Shown here one piece after another: positions 58,284-64,000 of a stretch of 64,000 nt of DNA (positions are counted from its first letter, which is position 1; the number at the start of each line of letters is the position of its first letter). This stretch comes from Armatimonadota bacterium (GTDB taxonomy: Bacteria; Armatimonadota; Fimbriimonadia; Fimbriimonadales; Fimbriimonadaceae). Below the pieces are notes generated by a model. That model made no database searches and was not told the DNA's origin. It worked only from the letters and a program-made list of their open reading frames with translations. The position numbers and the translations under genes were made by a program. Where the stretch lies: positions 124,001-188,000 of the forward strand of contig JADFMN010000003.1 in assembly GCA_022563855.1 (NCBI GenBank), written 5' to 3'.

Positions 58284-58706
58284 ATAATTATCCTCCCGAT
58301 CTCCCATCGGAGCCGCTAAGGTGCGGTTTGCCCCATGGGTGCTAAGCCATGGCGAGCGTAAATTCACGAGGCGTTTCGGGCTGTGCGTCCGTCCTTTTGA
58401 TCGGTTGCGCATCGCAAAACAAACTCGTCGGCGGATCGGCTGTTAGCAGCAGTCGGTTCGTCGCATCGTATAGGACGGAGAATAGGGTGAGAATGCGTCT
58501 CAAATTGGCACTCTCGGGCCAGTATTGCTAAACAGATTCACCCTGAGGACGGCCTAAGGTGGCACCGCAAGGCCATTCCGGGGCGTCTGTACGGTAGAAT
58601 GTGGAAAACTATGGGTATTAGTGCTCGAAAATACGGGTATTTTTAGCCACCTGCCGATAATTGAGTCTTAATGGTAGACACCAGTCTACTAGCGGGGGTA
58701 GTAGTT
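58284..58706. promoter_or_regulatory. Control region between HNH-like gene and antitoxin
   Basis: These 423 bp hold no gene that I trust (a 60-codon frame at 58349 lacks an SD). Two direct repeats TAYGGGTATT start at 58610 and 58632, 22 bp (two helical turns) apart. The second belongs to a hairpin AAAATA-CGGG-TATTTT. A perfect dyad GTAGAC-ACCA-GTCTAC (58674-58689) ends 17 bp before the antitoxin ATG. A GATAAT box near 58656 is a possible -10. The layout suits autoregulation of a toxin-antitoxin operon. Confidence 0.5.
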
Positions 58707-59228
58707 ATGGCGAAGATTGAATACAAGAAACCGAAGTTCAAGGAGCTGCTGGTGTACGTCTGTGAAAAGATGTACGACAGGCCGACATTCGGCGATGTCG
58801 TGCTGAACAAGGTTCTGGCAGAGATCGAATGGCGGGCCTATGAAACCTTGCAGTCGCCCGTGTCCGGACAGACGTTCAAGCGCAATGAGCACGGGCCGAC
58901 ATCCTATATGCTGTTGCCCGTTCGAAAAGAAATGGAGGGAACCGACCTGAGGACTGGCCCGAGGGACTTTCACGAGTATTCCCAAAGGGCGACAAAGGCC
59001 CTTCGGCCTGCTGACACAGCGTTGTTCTCAGAGGAGGAAATGGCCGTAATCGACTCTGTGATCGACGAGTATTCCAACCTCAACGGCCTGGAGGCCGAAA
59101 CAAAGATCAAGGCAGAGCGCAAGGGGTTCTTTTTGTGGGAGATCGGGGATGAAATCCCATACGCCGCCGTGTTCTTGGCGGGCCGCGAACCGACCCAGGC
59201 GGAAAAGGACTTCGCCCTAACACTGTAG
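58707..59228 (+). CDS. Panacea-domain (DUF4065-like) antitoxin
   Basis: The 173-residue product has a Panacea/SocA-like pattern: KFKELLVYVCEKMYDRPTFG, DVVLNKVLAEIEWRAYE, then PVSGQTFKRNEHGPTSYMLL, and a C-terminal region EEMAVIDSVIDEYSNL. The TG..F.R...GPTS block is the family core. Panacea proteins neutralise many unrelated toxins. The ATG at 58707 follows GGGGGTAGTAGTT; an earlier GTG-like start at 58671 would cut into the dyad. The next gene begins 20 bp later on the same strand. Confidence 0.75.
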   Translation: MAKIEYKKPKFKELLVYVCEKMYDRPTFGDVVLNKVLAEIEWRAYETLQSPVSGQTFKRNEHGPTSYMLLPVRKEMEGTDLRTGPRDFHEYSQRATKALRPADTALFSEEEMAVIDSVIDEYSNLNGLEAETKIKAERKGFFLWEIGDEIPYAAVFLAGREPTQAEKDFALTL

Positions 59229-59247
59229 GCCCGGTACAATCGTCCGC

Positions 59248-59553
59248 GTGCGTCAAAATGCACATCGTCAATTAGCACATGAAGACAGCTTCAATGACGA
59301 CTTAGCCAGAATAGCTGGCGGCACCCGGTCTGCGGACTTTGCGTTCAGGGAGATCATGCTGATGCTGGCGTTCCAGCCCGAGGTCGGCACACAGTCCTCT
59401 AAGGACGGCATTCTCTTGATAGTTGTCAAGCCCAAGGGCCTGCCTGAGTGCGTGCTCTTCTACAGGTACGACAAGTTCGTGGTCACGGCTATCAGGATGG
59501 TTGAGGCGGTGGAGATAGACGTTCAATCCCAGTCTGCCGCAGGGTTGAACTAG
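59248..59553 (+). CDS. RelE/ParE-like toxin candidate
   Basis: The 101-residue product starts at GTG 59248. It has an N-terminal helical part (DDLARIAGGTRSADFAFREI) and beta strands (GILLIVVKPKGLPECVLFYR; KFVVTAIRMVEAVEID) in the order seen in RelE/ParE-fold toxins, although the family's catalytic residues cannot be fixed by eye. Position right after a Panacea antitoxin is the main argument. It converges with the 59-codon gene, their stops sharing CTAG. Confidence 0.55.
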   Translation: MRQNAHRQLAHEDSFNDDLARIAGGTRSADFAFREIMLMLAFQPEVGTQSSKDGILLIVVKPKGLPECVLFYRYDKFVVTAIRMVEAVEIDVQSQSAAGLN

Positions 59554-59729
59554 GATCGTTCCGCCCGTGGGTTGGCGTCGTCGCCATTCTGTCCCCTCCG
59601 GCTTTTGGCGATCTTCCTGTCCAGTTCCTCCTTAGGAACCTTTAGGAGCTTTTTTGTCAGGTCTGACAGCGCGTCCATGCTTGGCGCGTCTTTTCGGGCC
59701 GCGTCGCGGCTTGAGGATTTGTCTGACAT
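59550..59729 (-). CDS. 59-residue accessory protein of the IS1595 element
   Basis: The product is MSDKSSSRDAARKDAPSM followed by DALSDLTKKLLKVPKEELDR, KIAKSRRGQNGDDANP and AERS. It is highly charged with one amphipathic helix (LLKVPKEELDRKIAK). It starts 22 bp after the transposase stop on the same strand, so it is cotranscribed with it. I recall short charged proteins with a KVPKEE-like motif beside IS1595 transposases, so it may be an accessory factor. Its function is unknown. Confidence 0.65.
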   Translation of the reverse strand: MSDKSSSRDAARKDAPSMDALSDLTKKLLKVPKEELDRKIAKSRRGQNGDDANPRAERS

Positions 59730-59751
59730 ATCTGTTCTTACGCTTGCCGAC

Positions 59752-60699
59752 TCACGCCTGCGCCACTGGGTTCGTCAGGTGCTTGCCCGTAAGATCATTG
59801 TACGTCAATCGCTTGCCGATTACGCCTGAAACTGTCTTATCGAACCGCTCAAAGTTCGTCCTTTCTCTGGCGTTGAAGCGGAACGCCTGTTCATCGAGGT
59901 AGCGATGTAGGTGGAACGGCTCGACCGAGACGTATGTGCCGTTGATCGTCCGCTTTAGAAGCGACCAGTAATTTTCCAGACCGTTGGTGTGTACGTTGCC
60001 CTCGACGTATGAAACCGCGTGGTCGATGACCATGCGCTGATAGAAGAACTCAAGGCCGTCGTATCCTTTGTGTGCGTCTGTGAACAGTGTCGAGTGGCCG
60101 TGGACGCGCCTCGTGATCTCTCGGTTCATGGTACGCCGGTCGTTCCGCATGATGATCGTCGTGGCGACCTTGCCGCCGCGCTCCAGCATTCCGAGAACGA
60201 TTGTCTTGCCCACGCCGCCGCCCTTTGAGTGGAGCCGTTGCCGCTCGCTCCGGTGCATATTGCGAGCCTTGCCGCCGATGTAAGTTTCGTCGGCCTCGAC
60301 GTGGCCTTTCAGGAGAAAGGAGCCGGACTGCATCGACAGGCGGATTCGATGGAGCATGAACCAGGCCGTCTTTTGAGTAACGCCCAAATCTCCTGCGAGT
60401 TCGTAGGAACTGATGCCGTTCTTGCAGTTGGCAATCAGCCACATGGCAGGGAGCCACTTGCCCAGCTTGATCGGAGAATCCTCAAAGATCGTACCGACCT
60501 TGACCGAGAACTGGCGGCGACAACCGTTGCACCGCCACACGGATCGAGTCTCGATCAGCTTGACCTTTTCAGAGCCACAGCGAGGGCATGAAACACCGTC
60601 GGGCCAACGCCTGTCACGGATGTACTCAAACGCCCTGCGCTCGTCCGCAAAGTACGAAACGACTTCTAGGAGCGTCTCGGGTTGCTTCGTCTTTGCCAT
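59752..60699 (-). CDS. IS1595-family (ISXO2-like) transposase
   Basis: The 315-residue transposase has an N-terminal zinc ribbon (CPRCGSEKVKLIETRSVWRC, with NGC after it), a helix-turn-helix region (ISSYELAGDLGVTQKTAWFM) and the DDE-type core: VEADETYIGGKARNM, STLFTDAHKGYDGL and VHTNGLENYWSLLKRTI. The start ATG at 60699 is chosen; a start 6 codons upstream would be less usual. It lies 30 bp from the right terminal repeat, as expected for this family. No stop or frameshift interrupts it, so it may be active. Confidence 0.95.
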   Translation of the reverse strand: MAKTKQPETLLEVVSYFADERRAFEYIRDRRWPDGVSCPRCGSEKVKLIETRSVWRCNGCRRQFSVKVGTIFEDSPIKLGKWLPAMWLIANCKNGISSYELAGDLGVTQKTAWFMLHRIRLSMQSGSFLLKGHVEADETYIGGKARNMHRSERQRLHSKGGGVGKTIVLGMLERGGKVATTIIMRNDRRTMNREITRRVHGHSTLFTDAHKGYDGLEFFYQRMVIDHAVSYVEGNVHTNGLENYWSLLKRTINGTYVSVEPFHLHRYLDEQAFRFNARERTNFERFDKTVSGVIGKRLTYNDLTGKHLTNPVAQA

Positions 60700-60766
60700 G
60701 ACCCCAGTATAGCACAATATCGTGAGTCAAGTATATTATTGCCCCCAAGGGGGAGGGGATTGGGGG

Positions 60767-61591
60767 TCAGACCTTCTCGGTCAGCTCTGGTACGGCGTCG
60801 AAGAGGTCGGCTACGAGGCCGAAGTCGGCGGATTCGAAGATCGGGGCGTCGGGGTCGGTGTTGATCGCAACGATGACTTTCGAGTCTTTGATGCCCGCCA
60901 TGTGCTGGGTCGAGCCGCTGATTCCCGCTGCGATGTAGAGGTCGGGCGCGACGATCTTTCCGGTCTGGCCGACCTGCAGTTCGTTGGCAGCGATGCCGCT
61001 ATCGACAGCAGCCCGCGTCGCGCCAACGGCGCCGCCGAGTTTATCGGCGAGCCCACCGATGATTCGCTCGAAAGTCTCGGCGTCCTTCAGCGGGCGTCCT
61101 CCGGAGACGACGACTTTCGCCTGTGTGAGATCGGGCCGCGATCCTCCGCCGCTCGATTCGCTGACTTTCACAGTCGCTCCGGGAGCGATGGACACGGTCT
61201 TCATCGAGGGGACATCGGCGGTAGGAAAGCCTGCGGGGCGGAACGTGATGACAACGGGTTCAGCAAGCACTTCGACCTTCGCAAGCACCGCGCCAGCGAC
61301 CATCGGTCGCACAAAAACGGTCGGCGTTTCGACGGCGACGGCGTCGGTGATCATCGCGGCGTCGAGCAGGCCTGCGAGCCGCGCGAGCACGTCTTTCGAA
61401 CGCATCGAGGAGACGGCGGCGATGTGCGTATACCCTTCGCATTGCTGCGTTAATCCGTCTGCAAAGGCGTCGGCAGGCGGCATTTCGCCTTCGAAACCCA
61501 GGACGTCGAACTCCATTCCCAGCGCGGAGGCGAAACCTGCGCACGCGCCCGCTTCAGAGGCGTCGAAAACGATCAGAAGAGCCTTGGCCAT
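60767..61591 (-). CDS. etfA: Electron transfer flavoprotein alpha subunit
   Basis: EtfA binds FAD and passes electrons from acyl-CoA dehydrogenases to the quinone pool. The 274-residue product has the C-terminal FAD domain: VVVSGGRPLKDAETFERIIG, VGATRAAVDSG, QVGQTGKIVAPDLYIAAGIS, GSTQHMAGIKDSKVIVAINT and FGLVADLFDAVPEL. It is shorter than the usual 310-320 residues, the N-terminal domain being compact. It overlaps etfB by 1 bp (TGATG). The IS1595 element is inserted just downstream. Confidence 0.95.
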   Translation of the reverse strand: MAKALLIVFDASEAGACAGFASALGMEFDVLGFEGEMPPADAFADGLTQQCEGYTHIAAVSSMRSKDVLARLAGLLDAAMITDAVAVETPTVFVRPMVAGAVLAKVEVLAEPVVITFRPAGFPTADVPSMKTVSIAPGATVKVSESSGGGSRPDLTQAKVVVSGGRPLKDAETFERIIGGLADKLGGAVGATRAAVDSGIAANELQVGQTGKIVAPDLYIAAGISGSTQHMAGIKDSKVIVAINTDPDAPIFESADFGLVADLFDAVPELTEKV

Positions 61592-62328
61592 CAGAGTGCG
61601 CCTCTCTCCCTCAGCGCGGCCACGAGTTCATCGACAGAGCCGACGATTCGGCCTGGGGGCCGTGGCGCCGGTGACGACATGCCTAGCACTCTGGTCTTCG
61701 GCTGAGCGTCGGTCGCGCGGGGTCTCTTGTCGAGCGGTTTTGTTCGCGCTTTGATGATGCCGGGAAGCGGGATGTAGCGCGGCTCGTTCAATCTTAGATC
61801 AGTCGTGATGACGCAGGGCAGAGGCAGCGAGAGGGTCTCCTCGCCCGCGTCGGTCTCGCGGGTGACGGTCGCCTTGCCGTCGGCGATATCGATCTTTGCG
61901 GCAAACGTCGCCTGCGGCCAGCCGAGCCGCGCGGCGAGCATCTGCCCGGCTTGGCCGCGATCTGTGTCGGTCGACTGTTTGCCCATCAGCACCATGTCGG
62001 GAGACATCTCCATCGCCAGCGTCTCCAGCTCCTTCGCCACGACGGTTGAGTCCATAGCGTCATCTGTCTCAATGAGAATCGCTTGGTCGGCACCCATCGC
62101 GAGCGCTTTGCGGAGCTGCTCTTCGCATTCGACCGAACCGATCGACACGACAACGATCTCGACCGAGGGGTCCGCTTGCTTCATGCGCACGGCCTCTTCG
62201 ATCGCGATCTCGTCGAACGGGTTGATGTCGAACTTGACCCCTGCGGTATCGAGGCCCGAGCCGTCGGCCAAGGGGCCGACTTTGGCGAACGGATCTACGA
62301 CACGTTTGACCGGACAGAGGATTCTCAC
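61591..62328 (-). CDS. etfB: Electron transfer flavoprotein beta subunit
   Basis: EtfB binds AMP and pairs with EtfA. The 245-residue product starts MRILCPVKRVVDPFAKVGPL with GTG and has FDINPFDEIAIEEAVRMK, VVSIGSVECEEQLRKALAMG, LMGKQSTDTDRGQAGQMLA and LPCVITTDLRLNEPRYIPLP, all typical. It lies 18 bp after the beta-oxidation gene and is followed by etfA, giving the order fadB-like, etfB, etfA. Confidence 0.96.
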   Translation of the reverse strand: MRILCPVKRVVDPFAKVGPLADGSGLDTAGVKFDINPFDEIAIEEAVRMKQADPSVEIVVVSIGSVECEEQLRKALAMGADQAILIETDDAMDSTVVAKELETLAMEMSPDMVLMGKQSTDTDRGQAGQMLAARLGWPQATFAAKIDIADGKATVTRETDAGEETLSLPLPCVITTDLRLNEPRYIPLPGIIKARTKPLDKRPRATDAQPKTRVLGMSSPAPRPPGRIVGSVDELVAALRERGAL

Positions 62329-62346
62329 GCGATGCTGTCCATTCGA

Positions 62347-64000
62347 TTAATTGCGGAGCGGCTTTCCTGTTTCAATCATGTGTCGAATCCGCGTCTGGGA
62401 CAGGCCTTCGGCGAGGAGCGAAATGAACCCAGTCCGTTCCTTTTCGAGTGCATCGTCAAACGACGTGGACTTTGCGAGCACGGCCTTGATCTTGTCGCTG
62501 ATGAGCCGGTCGTGTGCGCTCAATTCTCCGGACTTCAAGAGCTGCGCCTGAGCGCTCTCGATCATTCCGCTCAGCGGCCCGAGTACTGCGCTCCACTCCT
62601 GCTCTTTGCGCGGTTCCGCCTCAAGCGCCGCGATCTTGGCCTCGTGCAGCAGCCGATCGTCCAGGTAAACCGTTACGTCGTCCTCTCGCATAAACCCGAG
62701 CTTGCGTGCGTTGTCAGCTGAAGTCGAGAGCGTTCCGAGCGCGAGCAGCTTGGCGATCTCCGCCAACCGTTTCGCCGACGATTGATGCCTGAGGCGGAGC
62801 AGCGCCAACCCCCCGCCGGAAGGAAGCAGACCCACTCTCGACTCCGGAAATCCGAGTTTTGATTCTGCAGTCGCTACGACGCGAGAGCAGCTGATGGCCA
62901 TTTCACAACCGCCGCCGAGGCAAAACCCGAACACCGCCGCAGCAGACGGAATTTGTCCCAGCAATCTGCCGAGCTGCTGCAGCGCCTGCAGCCCGGCTTC
63001 GACAGCGTCAAGTTTGTCTTCTTCGATGCACTGCAAGAGGAAACCCAGGTCGAAGCCGGCAGAGAATATGCGCTCGTGGCTTGCCAAGACGACTCTTTGG
63101 GCGTCGCCGCTCTCAAGATATGCGATCATGTCGCCTATCGTGCTCGGCGAGAGAACGCCCATCTTGGCGGTCAGGCCCATGGCGTGCACTCCGTCTCCGA
63201 GATCGCGGACGTCGAAACCGTCGAACCGCTTGACGACCGGGAAATCCGTCAGCACCGCGTGCTCCGGCCTCTTAGGGATGTTCTCGTAGGCGCCGTTGAA
63301 AGCGAGCGCCGTGCCATCGACGTAGTACCGCTTTTTCTGTTGCCCTAGTTTCTCAGGGCCGATCATGTCGATCATTTCGAACGGCCCTGCCTCCCAACCA
63401 AAGCCGAACTTCATGACTTGATCGAAATCGACGACGGTGTGGCAGACCTCTTCCTTCAGATAATCGGCGTACTTCAGAGTCGGAACGAGGTACTCGCGCA
63501 AGAACTCGCCCACTGGGTCCCGCAGCTCCAGCGCCTGTAGCAGCCTTTCCGCCAGCGGCAGCCGCCCAAGCTTCTTCAACGAGGGGAAGTCGACGTCAAG
63601 GCTCATGCGGTATGCGGTCGTCTGAAAGTCCAGCGCAAGGAACTCGCGCCCCTCGCGCCGGTAGTACCCCTGTCCGGCCTTCCCGCCGATCCAGCCCTTA
63701 GACAGAAGGTGCTCGAGCGACGATGGGTTGTTCAGCCACTTGGTGTACGGATCGTCTGGACATCTCGCTTGAAGGTTGTCCGCGATGTCGCGCATGATGT
63801 CGAGCCCGACCATGTCGTTCAGCCGGAAGCTGCCGCTCTTCGGCCTGCCGATGAACCGTCCGGTGATCGCATCCGTCTCCTCGATCGTCAGCCCCAGCTT
63901 TTCGGCGACGTGGATAGCGAAGAACATCGACCACATCCCAAATCTGTTCGCGATGAATCCGGGCGTGTCCTTGGCGACCACGACTCGGCGGGCGATCCGA
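62347..64000 (-). CDS. 3-hydroxyacyl-CoA dehydrogenase/enoyl-CoA hydratase, partial
   Basis: The frame runs off the right edge: codons from 64000 read RIARRVVVAKDTPGFIANRFG, split as ARRVVVAKDTPGFIANRFG, the start of the 3-hydroxyacyl-CoA dehydrogenase C-terminal domain. Two copies of that domain are followed by a C-terminal enoyl-CoA hydratase domain with FGFCLGGGCEMAISC and GFPESRVGLLPSGGG. This dehydrogenase-first order is that of FadN (YusL), not FadB. It degrades fatty acids, and its electrons would go through EtfAB encoded downstream. The NAD-binding domain lies outside the window. Confidence 0.92.
   Translation of the reverse strand, partial: RIARRVVVAKDTPGFIANRFGMWSMFFAIHVAEKLGLTIEETDAITGRFIGRPKSGSFRLNDMVGLDIMRDIADNLQARCPDDPYTKWLNNPSSLEHLLSKGWIGGKAGQGYYRREGREFLALDFQTTAYRMSLDVDFPSLKKLGRLPLAERLLQALELRDPVGEFLREYLVPTLKYADYLKEEVCHTVVDFDQVMKFGFGWEAGPFEMIDMIGPEKLGQQKKRYYVDGTALAFNGAYENIPKRPEHAVLTDFPVVKRFDGFDVRDLGDGVHAMGLTAKMGVLSPSTIGDMIAYLESGDAQRVVLASHERIFSAGFDLGFLLQCIEEDKLDAVEAGLQALQQLGRLLGQIPSAAAVFGFCLGGGCEMAISCSRVVATAESKLGFPESRVGLLPSGGGLALLRLRHQSSAKRLAEIAKLLALGTLSTSADNARKLGFMREDDVTVYLDDRLLHEAKIAALEAEPRKEQEWSAVLGPLSGMIESAQAQLLKSGELSAHDRLISDKIKAVLAKSTSFDDALEKERTGFISLLAEGLSQTRIRHMIETGKPLRN

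Larger units (their letters stand above)
57673..60743. mobile_element. IS1595-family transposon with cargo, 3071 bp
   Basis: The ends are GGCAATAATATACTT (57673-57687) and AAGTATATTATTGCC (60729-60743), a perfect 15-bp terminal inverted repeat; similarity goes on for about 12 more bp. The 8-bp CCCAAGGG lies directly outside both ends (57665-57672 and 60744-60751), matching the 8-bp target duplication known for IS1595. Because the flanks are themselves symmetric, the exact border could shift by 1-2 bp. Inside are an unknown gene, a small HNH-like gene, a Panacea antitoxin and toxin-like pair, a 59-codon gene and the transposase. All frames are intact, so the insertion looks recent. Confidence 0.9.

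Noticed and set aside
58349-58531. 60-codon lipoprotein-like frame inside the transposon
   Set aside because: There is no SD, the hydrophobic part is too short for a signal peptide, and it lies in the control region with several repeats.

Overview
The window looks like a chromosome segment of a free-living, flagellated, heterotrophic bacterium of moderately high GC, with no rRNA or tRNA gene that I could find. A type IV-prepilin-like protein with a C-terminal DG motif, a FliM-FliY-type flagellar switch, DUF1844, VanW and alpha-2-macroglobulin proteins, and many lineage-specific secreted proteins would suit Armatimonadota (Fimbriimonadia-like). That placement is inference from gene content only. 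Many first genes carry a TANNNT box 6-13 nt before the start codon and no Shine-Dalgarno sequence, which points to frequent leaderless mRNAs. Genes inside operons do have SD sequences and often start on TTGA or GTGA stop-start overlaps.

Layout. 1-2.5 kb: Tat-exported phosphoesterase (partial), a repeat-rich intergenic region, nuoI and nuoB. 2.5-11 kb: mfd, a prepilin-like protein, DUF1844, sucC, trxB and a HEYGH metalloprotease-like protein. 11.1-16.8 kb: flagellar switch and export operon fliM-fliY-fliO-fliP-fliQ-fliR-flhB with a sigma-28-like promoter. 16.8-25.7 kb: double-domain PTPS, SDR, HNH nuclease, murA-mreB, a GAF-PAS histidine kinase with an NtrC-like regulator lacking a DNA-binding domain, and an ECF sigma factor. 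25.7-36.4 kb: oxidoreductase, adenosine deaminase family protein, large secreted alpha/beta hydrolase, GAF kinase, PP2C phosphatase with an FHA protein, two subtilase remnants, and a large secreted protein of unknown function.

36.4-46.4 kb: a REP-associated tyrosine transposase (RAYT) flanked by inverted REP hairpins, M14 peptidase, tandem cyclophilin genes, tandemly duplicated small lipoproteins, an ARPP-1-like lipoprotein, dCMP deaminase, wecA-wecB-uppP envelope genes and pth. 46.4-49.5 kb: small regulators, a candidate structured RNA, a matrixin-like protease and GGCT. 49.5-57.5 kb: polytopic membrane protein, 1560-residue alpha-2-macroglobulin, VanW protein and serine hydrolase in one apparent operon. 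57.67-60.74 kb: an intact 3071-bp IS1595-family transposon with terminal inverted repeats and an 8-bp target duplication. It carries a Panacea-type antitoxin, a RelE/ParE-like toxin candidate, a small HNH-like protein and unknown cargo. 60.8-64 kb: etfA, etfB and a fused beta-oxidation enzyme (partial).

The two most interesting systems are the cargo-bearing IS1595 element, whose empty target site can be rebuilt as a perfect 20-bp palindrome, and the RAYT with at least five dispersed 27-bp REP hairpins. These REPs have constant flanks around cores that differ but always stay self-complementary.
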